A program made the position numbers and the translations under genes. The notes below the pieces were generated by a model that worked only from the letters and a program-made list of their open reading frames with translations, was not told the DNA's origin and did no database searches. This document shows positions 21,326-32,800 of a stretch of 60,000 nucleotides of DNA, one piece after another (the first letter of the stretch is position 1; the number at the start of each line of letters is the position of its first letter). The DNA is from Branchiostoma floridae (Eukaryota; Chordata; Leptocardii; Amphioxiformes; Branchiostomatidae): contig NC_049987.1 of NCBI RefSeq assembly GCF_000003815.2, positions 19,876,614 through 19,936,613 of the forward strand, in the 5' to 3' direction.

Positions 21326-21526
21326 TTATTCCGGAGTCTCGGTGCGGCGCGTGGTTGTCCGACGGACGACCGAGCCGCCCGGCCCGCGGGTGACGGTGGT
21401 GACGGTCTCGGTCTTGTGGCGCAGCTTGACCAGGGCGCTCTCCGCGATCTCCAGCCGCTCCAGGGCGTCATCCAGCTCGTGCTGGCAGTGGCGGAACTTG
21501 GACTGGCTCTGGCTGGCGCTCGCCTC
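21326..21526 (-). CDS. Gene B exon 40: last rod segment and Thr/Arg-rich C-terminal tail
   Basis: Begins [20 protein letters not shown], the end of the coiled coil (vertebrate counterpart: the FRKVQHELEEAEER region), then [17 protein letters not shown] and a non-helical end [14 protein letters not shown] before TAA (21326-21328). The tail of about 30 residues is rich in Thr and Arg, unlike the short acidic ends of vertebrate sarcomeric myosins. The final codons and stop recur in a decayed copy near 21100. Confidence 0.9.
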   Translation of the reverse strand, partial: EASASQSQSKFRHCQHELDDALERLEIAESALVKLRHKTETVTTVTRGPGGSVVRRTTTRRTETPE

Positions 21527-24500
21527 CTGGGGATGAAGATAAAATCTCATTTAGTTACACCTCCTTTTGATCTCTTCAGGATCAAAAGATTATACTATTA
21601 GGTAGTAGCCTGGTTACGATCACACTCCTAGCGGCCGACCTTACAGTTGCCACCATCCAGAAGGAGATCAATAACCCCAGCTAGCGAGAGATTGTGTAAA
21701 CACAGGCTACTTGGGAAGCTGTCTTTAATATTTTGTCATCTGCGATCACTTTACATGTTTAACTGTTCACTATTCCACATTGCGGAGTTCTATTGGATTT
21801 TATTGGATATTTGTTAATCTGTAATACCTTTGGACATTTATGCACATTCTTTCACAGTTGAAGAATAATCATAATATGTGATCGTGTGTTGTACGTACCG
21901 TCTCCTCCACCTGGCGTTTGAGAGCCCGGATCTTCGCCTGGAGTTTCTCTATCAGCTCCTGAAGACGCTCCTGGTTCTTACGGTCCTCGTCAGACTGACA
22001 ACAAAAAAAGAAAATGATTAATTAACTCTCTCGTCATTGTTTTGTTGTCGTTGTTTGAAAATATAATGAAACCCACAATGAGCTCTGCTATTATTTTGTA
22101 TTTCTATTCTGTAGTTTGTAGTTAACTGCAGAAAACTCGCTAAGGGTCTTATTGTATCACTTAAGCCTTTTCTCTTACATCAATGATTGGATGGTGGATT
22201 GACTCACATGCTGTAAGCCAATCCCCTCGTATTTCCATTGTTACGCTAAGAAAGGTTACATCGGGATAGCCTAGAATAAGAAAATTTTAGAGTCATTTCT
22301 GGTTCTTCAAATACATGGTTGGAACATGCACTTGCATTTTCAGTAGACTTGACTTCCGTCTGACCGATCATGAACGGTACACGGTAAATATCAGACTGCA
22401 AACTTCACAACTGAAATATCAGTGTATTTGCCCCCACCTTTCTATCACTAGCTTGAATCGAAACTGACTGTTCGTCCGACTCCAGACAAGATTCTTACCG
22501 AGAAGGTGAGTTCTTTAAGACGACGGTCGTTCTTGCGCAGTCCTTTCAGGTCTTCCTGATGCTTCTTCTGTGCAGCTTCGATATCCAGCTCCAGTTCACG
22601 GACCTAAATAATAATACATTCAGCTACTTTCATCTTTGTTGAGTATACATTTGTGTATTTGTGTAACTCATATTCATCTTTATGCAGATCCGGAAAACAC
22701 GTGGTGTTCTCAAAACTCAGGAAATGACTGCACTGATGAGATTAGAGAAGGTTTGGAACCATCTGGAAAGAGTAAGACAAAAATGCCCATAGCAGTCTTT
22801 GATGCTCTAGTGTGGGCCAAAAGGCCCAAGAATGAGAAGAAGGAGGAGGAAACTGACCCTGGTCTCGAGCTTCTGCACGGCACGGCGGCCTCCCTTGATT
22901 GCAGCTTGCTCAGCTTCCTCTATGCGGCGCTGCAGATCCTTCAGGTTGGCCTCCATGGTAGCCTGGACCTTCAGGGCGTGTTGGGCAGCTTCCTGCTCGG
23001 CACGGAAGTCCTCGGCCAAACGGGCGGCCTAAAATGATAGTAAGAGGATTCTTAATCTTACGAATATTTTCCTTAAAACGTACATGAATAGCTGATAGCC
23101 CCTGTTGCCAACCAATCTTGTGTACATACAAGTGCTAACAACTTTGCAAAGAAAGTCTGTTTCTTTTTCGTTTGTTTTAGCCTCTGTTTATTCATGAACA
23201 ACTGAAATCGAACTTCTTGTAGCAGTTTTTGTGGTTGAACTGTTTAACTTTTTAACTGTTTAAGCGTAAAAGCTTATATAGAATTTGGTATGATGGACGG
23301 TCTTGACCCTTGGTTCTTGGCTTATCAAAGAAAAGATCAGATGATGGACCCCTGGCAGCTTTCCTTTGTACTACAGCAGAACTGTTGTATCCGGTTTTTT
23401 TATCTTGTTGAAAACGTGACCGCACATTACACAAGGCAGTCAAGCAGACGAGTCTTATGCATAGATGATGGCTGTCCGCAGAAAACAAACAACACAAACA
23501 CAAATTGAAATAGTGAAATACGAATGTGTGAAGTAAGTGTGTACTCACGTCGCTGATGGCTCTCTTGGCCTTCTCCTCTGCCTGTCGCTGTGAGCTGACC
23601 TGCTCCTCCAGCTCAGACTGGATGGTGTGGATGTCACCCTCCAGCTTCCGGCGCTGCGCCACCAGCCCGCTGTTCTGGGTCGTCAGCTCGTTCAGACGGT
23701 CGTTCGCCTCGACAAGCTGAACCTCCGCGATCTAGGGCGAAGATGAAATAATGTTAGTCATGCTATCAGCAGGAGATACATCCCCTACTATAATGGTATA
23801 GATGCGTGAGGCCCAAGGATACCGAACTACCGTAACAATTAATGTATAGTGTGGGGGGACTTAAGCTTTTGATCGTTATGATATATTGATAATAGAGATG
23901 GTAGTAAGCAGATCTTGGTTGCAACTGGCAACGGGGTTAAGATTATCATTTTTAGAATCCTTTTTGCATGTCTAGAATGGTGACTTTCTTGTTCGTCAAA
24001 CCAATATTTACAGTTTGATCATTGGATATTACTACAACTGGTCATTATATGGCCCTTAATATCTATCTATCTATCTATCTATATAGCCGGTATAACCGCC
24101 GTTCGGCGTAACACAAAAGTTTCGCCGGCACGCGGCGCGGCAGCAGCTGATTATATTACGCCGAACGACTCTTCACACCTAGCTTATATTGATTGTATAT
24201 TCACTGTAAGCATGGATGTCCATGTGACGTTACCTTGCGAATGCGGTCCACCTCGTCCAACTGGGCGCGGAGGCTCTCGATCTCGCTGGCCATGGAGTTG
24301 CAGTAGCGCTCCTTGATGGCGATCTGGTCCTTTAGGTCCTCGCGGATGCGCTGCTCCTCGTCCAGCTTGATCTGTCAGTATTAAACGGATTTTTTACTGA
24401 TAAGATTATTACTCAAATAAGATAAACGCAAGTATACATGCAGAATAGGGGGGGGGGGGTGGCATTTTCTTCACCTCTGCCAGTCTTCATATGTTTTGTC

Positions 24501-27500
24501 GGACACACAGACACGATTCAAACTTTAAGTCAACTGCTGTAATATAAAAACACTGTAAGTGCTTACAGTAAGTAAGGACACTTAAATAAGACAAGATATA
24601 GTAGAAAAAATATATTGGCAGACAAATAAAGGCAGGGGTTTCTTTCGCCCTCTACCCTTAAAACAGTCTGCCTACCCCGCTTGCGCAAACAAATAACCTA
24701 AAGAAGTTTGTTTCAATGAATGTCGTCCACGTTTGTCCCCACCTGACTGAATGCAACATGTATTTTCCTGCATATGTTGGGCTCTCTATGAAATCAAATG
24801 TTATAGGTAAAAGGGGCAACCCATCTGTTTTGCAAATGAGATTGAATGAATAGATAAATAAATAGCCCGCAAGTTCTGCATGCTTTGATGCAGTGTCTCA
24901 AACCACTGACCTGCAGCTCCTGCATGGTCTGGTGCAGCGATCCCAGCAGCTTGCGGCTCTCCTGGTTAGCCTTGTTGGCGTTCTCCAGAGCCGTCTCCAG
25001 CTCGCTGAGCTGCTGGGCCAGGCTGGTGTTCACCCGCTCGGCCTCCAGTCTGGCCTTCGACTCCAGGTCGATGCTCTGGTTCATGGTGTCCAGGGCGCGC
25101 TGGTGAAGCTTGCTGTAAGTGCATGATCGTATGATGGTTTAAGGATCAAATTGCAAAAATGGCATAAAATGGAATAGTATCTCTCGGAGACTTTGTTAGT
25201 AAATAAATACAGAACATTGAATTCTGTGTTTCTATACGTAGAATCTACATGCAATGAGAATATATGACAACCACAACCTAAAGACGGAGGTCCTGTGTTT
25301 GATGAGAGCCACATCCATCCCACCACACTTATCAAAAAGAGCAGGATTCATCCCGGCGAGAGTGTATGAAACCTTTTATCCTAGTCTTTTGCAGCTAGCT
25401 TGTAATTCTTAAACAACCCTGGTGAAGTTTGCTGTAAGCACACGATCATAAGGCTTAAGGATTATTTTGCAAACAAAACAAATGACATAAAATATTGGTT
25501 CGTATAGTATCGATCTTTCAAAGACTTTGTCAGTGAACAGATACAAAACAGAATGTACAAAACTAAATTGTTCATTACTACTGCGTCACACTGGAACTTC
25601 AAAAGGTGCTTGAGGGGTAATTTCTTTCAAGACGACTAAACATTGAAATCTGTTTAGGTGAATGCAAAGTAAAGATTTGTCAACCACATCCTAAGGAGCT
25701 TGTAAAGGAGCGTGGTTGATGTACAATGTAATCATTTGACACTCTAGAAAACGAAACCAAAAGCACGAAGACCCACTGGGGCTGATTTTGACGGAGGTGT
25801 TCGAAATAGAATAGGGGTTCTACTTGTTTCTATTTGATCGATATGGCGTTCGGTCCATTCATTCGACACTAGAAAACGAAACCAAAAACACGAAGACCCA
25901 CAGCGTGCTCTCGAACTCCTCGTCCTTCTCAGCCAGACGCCTGTCGATGTCGGACTTGAGCTGTGCGAACTCCATCTGCACGCGGACCACCTTGCCCTGC
26001 TCCAGCTCCAGCGCGTTCTCCGTCTCCTCCAGGGAGCCGTGCAGCTCCTCGATCTCCACCTCCAGCCGCCGCTTCCCCTTCTCCAGCTCCGCCACAACCT
26101 TCGCGTTGCCGCTCAGCTGGTCTTGGAGATCATGGATCTCAGCTGGATAGGGTACACATGAAAGAAAGCCGTGCTTAATCAGGGGTGCCTAAGTATTTGG
26201 ACGAACCCTATGAAATTCGTGCGAACATTATGTGATACGCACGAATCACTATGCGAAAACGCACGAACCTTATGACAATCACACGAATCACTATGCGAAA
26301 ACGTACGAACCGTATGTGATTCGCGCGAATCACTATGTGACACACACGAACCTTATGCGACTTGCACTAACCTTATACGAATGACGTAATGTCGCGTGAC
26401 CCTGCGTTGGTCGGCCGGTTTCGCATAAGGTAGTAGTAGTTCATCTATTACTCAATGAGTCGATGAGTATCTATAGCTACTAAAGCTATGTGATGTAACA
26501 AATTCGAACGTGTTCAGATAACAGCTGATAGGATTCTGACCTTGCTGGAACCTGTTCTCCTTCTTCTGCTGCTCCAGCGCATCTTGAGCCTCCTCCAGCA
26601 CGCCCTTGACCTTGAGGATCTCGGACTGAGTCTCTCGACTCTCCTTCTGAGACTTGTCCAGCTCCCTGGCGGCGACGTCGCACTTGGAGCGCCACTCCTC
26701 CAGCTGGCGGTCGTACAGGTACTGCTTCTTCTCCAGCTGCTGGCACAGGGAGTGCGCCTTCTCCACGTCAACCTGGGGGGGGGGGGGGGGGGGGGCAGGT
26801 ATGGTTTTCTTAAAAAAGAATCTAGTGGTACTGGTAGCCCCATGTTGCTAATTATCGGACAATAAATCTGAGATAATTATATCATTTGTTCTTAACAGAG
26901 ATGCTGGTCACAGTCTTAGAGAGAGGGAGAAAGAAAGAGTGTGTGTGTGTATCAATTTGTACCCTTTCAGACGTGGGTCGTTTTATATGGTCTTAAGATG
27001 CGTAATTTCCTGTTACCTTAATTTGCTGAACAGTGTTTAATATCTAAAACCCAATGGCCATATTTATGGTACAGTGCACTAAGAAACCCAAGAAGGACAG
27101 ACCGATCAGTTAAAGTGCTATATCGCCAAGCCGTCCAAGTGGTACATGCACCTGTCCCCGTGTTCTCACCTGCAGATCCTCCACCTCTGCCGCCAGCCTG
27201 TTGCGAGTCTTCTCCAGACTGGTGCACTTGGCGGTGGCAGTCTCCACCTGTTCCTCAGCCTCCGCCAGCGCGATGGTCAACTTTCGCCTCACCTGGTGGT
27301 AAACAAAGGTTTTATTTCACTCACTACAGACTATTTATTACACTTCATATTATTTCATTAAACATCATATATACATAATTCTTTTGTTTTATGTACGAGA
27401 AGCTGTGAGGGTATACAGCCAGGAGCTAGGTAGTTCCTTTGGGTTCCTAGGTTTATATCACTAGCGAAACACTGTAGAAACACATTTCAATTGTCATTGT

Positions 27501-29822
27501 CATTGTCATTGAAACAGAAAAGGCTATTCTACAACGTTTTTATCCCTCAGATGTCAAATCGAAGAGTTTATGTCCCTTGCTAGTGTTAACCATTTCCCAA
27601 ATACTAGGTTAGGTTTAAGCTAGGGACGGTTGGGGAACCCGAAACGCAACATTTTTATAGGCCTTATAAACACAGAGAAAAATGCTGACCTCCTCCAGCT
27701 CCTCCATACGCTGCGTGGCGTCCGTCTCGTACTTGGCCTTGATGGAGGACAGCTCGCTGTTGGCCTTGGCCAGCTGTCGCTGCAGCTCTCCGCGCGTCTC
27801 CTGCTCCTCCTCCAGCTGTTCCTGCAGGGACGCCAGCTCCGCCTGTGCCGCACGCAGCTGCGCGAACGCCTGGTTCTTCAGCGCCAGCTCCTCATCCAGC
27901 GCGCGCTTCACCTCCTCAACCTGCGAACAGGACGTGGAAAAATATAATTTCTTAGCTATACCATGGAAGAGGACAGAATAGTTTGGCTGGATTCAGCCAA
28001 TCTTGATTGAGAAGCTGATCTTTCACTAGTGTGGGTATTTAATTCACTGCCTGGCTATGTATTTTATATACCTATTTATTCATATATTCAACAAAATGGA
28101 GGGGGACAATAGAGGCAATTTCTCATTTGTTAGTTGTCTCACCGTTGTCTCAAAAGTACAGTGGTCTACTGTATAACGTCCCGGAAAGACTAGTCACTTT
28201 GTGGAAGCATACACGACAGGTTTAAGTATGAACAGTCACAGTATTGTCAAGACATTGCTGGGTCTCTTACACTCTATCATTATAAAAAGGGAAAATAATC
28301 ATCCAAAACACTTTCAATAAATAGCATGCATATATAGTAAAACTCTAATGTCACTTTTTCTAGCATTTAGTGTGAGGTCTGACCAAAGCTTACCTGCGCG
28401 GTTAGTGCTGTAACCTGCCGGTTCAACCCGCCCTTGTTCGATTCGGACTCTTCCAGCTGTCGGACGAGCTCGGCATTTTCCGCCGTGAGTCGGTTCTTGG
28501 CGGAGTTGAGCTCGGAAATGGCGTGCGAGTGCTCCTCGATCTTGACGGTAGTCTCGATGTACGCCAGTTCCAGCTGCTTGTTCAGCTTCTCAAACTGCAT
28601 CTAAAGGAAAACAAACAATTCTATTCAAAAAGTAGCCAGATGATGACATCGATGCATTTTTGTAGGTCAACATCACAAAAAGCGACTTAAAGCTATAAGT
28701 CAAAAAAGCAGCGAATCATTTTAGAATCACAATATTTGTAGAAGTTGAATCGTGTTTTCTCTCTGTTTTGTTATCTAACGTGGTTTCTCTCGATCTCAAG
28801 AACTGTTGTGGATTTTGAGGTGGCTGTTCTTATTCTGGATCTGAAGATGACTCTAAATTAAAATTATCCACCTTTTGCTTGGAGATGGCGTCGAAAGCGA
28901 CGTTGAGGTCGTCTATCTCCAGTCTAAGCCTGTTCCTGTCCTTTTCCACCTTGGTCTTCCCCTTGGCTAGATGGTCCAGCGTCTCGGTCATCTCGGCAAG
29001 CAGGTCGGCGTGCTTCTTCCTCAGGCCGGACGCCTCCGCCTCCTGCGCCGCCAGGGTGTCTTCCAGATCACGGCGAACCTAAGGACACGAACACACCATA
29101 GCGGTGAGTATGATGATACCTATACAAGCTTTAAGTATATGATTAAACTATCCAAACTGTGGATCCTAACATTTTCTCATGCCTCCTGCGCCGCCAGGGT
29201 GCCTTCCGGACCACGGTGAACCTACGGACACGAACACAGTGCAGCACAGCAAACGTGCGTACAGTTTGGACGCAGATCTGTAGTTTGGAAACTGTTATTC
29301 ATCAAGTTCGATAAAGTTCGACTTATACGTACCCGTGCGAGTTCCTGTTCACGCCTCTTGTTCTTCTCTATTTGGGCGTTGGACAGACCCGACGATTCGT
29401 CCAACTTCTCGGTCATGTCCTCCAACTGGCGCTGCAGTTCCGTCCGGGCCCGCTCAGCCTGTGTGGTGCAATTTCACAATGATTTATGAAGACAAAACAG
29501 CTGTTCACTCTTTAGGAAAGATATGGTGCTTTTGTCGGCAGGGTACAGCAAAATTTAGGGCAAATGTTGCTGAATTCAAAAGAAACACATTTCACGTCAT
29601 AGTTCGGTCGATCTTTATTTGGACCGTGTGTACTATAAAAAAAGGTTAATATAAGTAAGCAACCCACCTTGACGCGTGCAGATCTCTCCACGTCGATGTC
29701 GTCCTCCATGTCCTCTGCAAGCCTCTGAAGAACAAAAAGATGCAACAAAAATTAGCTGGTGAGCATTTTTGCCCTTTAACATCTGCCTACCTTCAGCTGT
29801 TCTTCTAATATCTACATTCCTT

Positions 29823-29881
<59 letters not shown>

Positions 29882-32800
29882 TGTGCTATATTGTACTATG
29901 ATTTCTACGACGTAGGTCCAAAATGCTAGATGGTAAAATCGAGATGCTTCCATGTAAAGTTGACGTTGTACATGCTTTTATCGTCGACGTATTTCTGCCC
30001 TATTCGCATATGCAGATTTATAGACCAGACTTTCCCGGGTTCAATAACCAGTGACTGTGTCGTCATATTGAAATAGCCTATACTGTTAAGACAGCTGAGG
30101 GAATACTATTAAGACACGGAAAGGAATACTATTAAGACACGGAAGGGAATACTATTAAGACGCGTAAGAAAATATACATACGGTGAATTCCCGGATCTTC
30201 TTCTGAAGAGAAGACGCTGCTCCGGCTTCATCCTCCACACCTGTTGTTGCGGTGAGCGCTTCTTGCTCTTTCCTGATAAGCAAAAATGGTAAGAGATGCG
30301 TTTATAAGGTGTGTCTTCGTTCCAAACCTTCACTGCCGTCAACCATATCTTGTAGACATTGAGTAATTGATTACAATATGATTAGCACAAGGTACCATCT
30401 ATTTTACAAATACACAGGGTAAAGGATCTCTTTTAGACACTTAAGTTTCTTGGTCTCAAATAAATGCCAAAAACCATTGCGAAAAAAACTGATGACAGCA
30501 ACAAGTGGACCACGAATGTATAACTATTCTTCTGGTAAATGAGTACAAAACTCTGTAAAAGTGAAATGAAAAGTTAGTATACCATCATCAACTTTATCTT
30601 TGATCAACATCATCATCACCCGCTGTAGGTAGATCATTATAACAGCCTTATCTAATCGTTAACATAAGTATTTTTGTCCTTACTGCTTGAGCGTGTCCGT
30701 GAGCTGCTCCCTGAGGCCCTCTATCTCCGCGATCTTGTCCTGCACGGCCTTCAGATCCCTCTCCAGCCGCGACTTCACCCGCTCCACCTCCGTCACGATG
30801 CGCCGCTCGTGTCCGAGGTTGTCCTCCAGCTACACAAGCAGAAGGGATTGTAAAACATTTGGAACTCAGACGGACATGGCTAGATATTCAAGTGGGCACA
30901 AGGCATAGACAGAATGGCAATTTTAGTTCCGAATTTAATATTTTCTTAGATTTCCTAAAACATATTTAGTCATAAAGAACATGGTTTATAGCCTAACAGT
31001 GTACATTACAGTATTACATCCGTGACAGAACAAGTTTGATTTTAATGATATTAAGATAATCATAATGATATCACAAAATGCATAATCAAGTTTATCAAAG
31101 TATTATGGTACATCTTCTGTGTTTTTCAGAAGGTTTTGCTCGACAACGTTCCTTTTGCTCTTAACTTTTACACAAATACATAGAGCGGTAAGAAGGAAAT
31201 GCTGGGATGCATATGACTGTTATAAAATGAATATAACTCCAGAGTAAAATACTTACGTCGTCCATGGTCTGTTCCAGACGAATCTTCACCTTGGACAGCT
31301 GAGAAGCCTTTTCTTCCTCTGCTGCCAAGTCCTCCAGAGTTTGCTAAAGGGACAAATTCGACCTTGTAATACCAAATCTACAATATTGATTTGGCAATCT
31401 ATGATAGGCATGAAATGACGGTACGTATTCACAAGATACCTGCGCCTCACATCTACGACCGCCCCACGTTTAAGAATCTAGCTAGTCCCTAAATCTGCTA
31501 TCTTAAACCTACTGTAAAAGGTCTTGACATGGCTCTTTGTTGACGCCATATTTAACTAATCCTATAATTGAAAGATAACCCAAGAGTTTCTGACCTTCAG
31601 ACTGTTGCACCCGTCTTAGACATTTTACATCCAAACATCTTCTATGAGATCAGTTGAAGATCGACACTTAAAGATTTTAGTGTGTATAACCCTCTGACCT
31701 CATCATGACTAGACTTTATGTATGTATTTGTATGTACGTCTGATCTGTGTTGAGTGTATGTTATTGAATCTGTATATCTACTTGTATATATATAATGTGT
31801 GTATTTTATAAGCCCTGGCAGATTAGCTCAATGAGATAAAAGGTATCACAATAAACTTACAGCATTGAGGTCCTCGAGACGAGCCTTCTCGTTCGTGAGA
31901 TGTTCGATCTTCCCGGCGTTCTGCGCCACCTGTTCCTCCTTCTCCCGGAGAACCGAGTCCTCGCCCTGCTTAGACTTCTCGTGCTCCGACAGTCTCGCTT
32001 CCATCTCTTCCACGGCCGACTGCGAAATGTAGACAATGTCAAATTTTAGAGGAAAACCTTCATTTGATATTTAGTTTCATTTATTTACTTCAGGGCACTG
32101 TGGAAAGAGGGCGACGCCAGTGCGACAGCGAAAAGCTTGGCAGGACAACATTGCAGAATGGTCCTGGACTAACCCTGGAAAAGGAAAGACTAGCCTAGAG
32201 ACAGCTTTCCATCTTCATGACTACCTTGAAACCACCCCCTCCCCCTAACCCCACGACCTAGCGGTCAATGGACTAGGTAGGTAGGTAGTAATACATACTG
32301 GTTAAAGCCATGGTTGACAAACTATTAATCAGTAAGCGGCAATTGATATTATTTGCGACGAAGGTAGTAGACTACATAGACACCTTGGACATTCTTAAGA
32401 AAAGTTCTATTATATATAACTTCTAACAGGTGAAGTAGTAGATGAAAGCAGAGGGTTGGAACGAAAACCCAAATTGGAATTTCTTTGGTCCCTGAAACTG
32501 TATAATCTAATTCTCATTCGGCAATGTTTCGTGTTGACCTTCGAGTTCAGCATATTGTTTTATTGAAACACATTTTATTTCAAAATGCCCCTTCTATGAT
32601 CAAGAGAGAAAAGAGCTCTTAAAAGAGGCCACCAAATTTGAACCTGATATCCTCACGTTTACAGACAAAAAGAAAACTTCTCTCCGTATAACGTCGCAAA
32701 ACCCATAGTATAGATAAAGTGGGATCCTTCGTCTTCCACTATCTCAGAAAAAGAAGTTAGACCCAACAAGTTACGTCTTTAAGTTAAAAATAGAGTAGTC

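Noticed and set aside
21057-21601. Plus-strand frames of 90-160 codons near 21.1-21.6 kb
   Set aside because: Antisense shadows of exon 40 of gene B and its tandem copy.
24065-24175. GTTCGGCGTAA / TTACGCCGAAC inverted repeat as a MITE
   Set aside because: Arms are only about 11 bp and the flanks do not extend the pairing; too weak to call.
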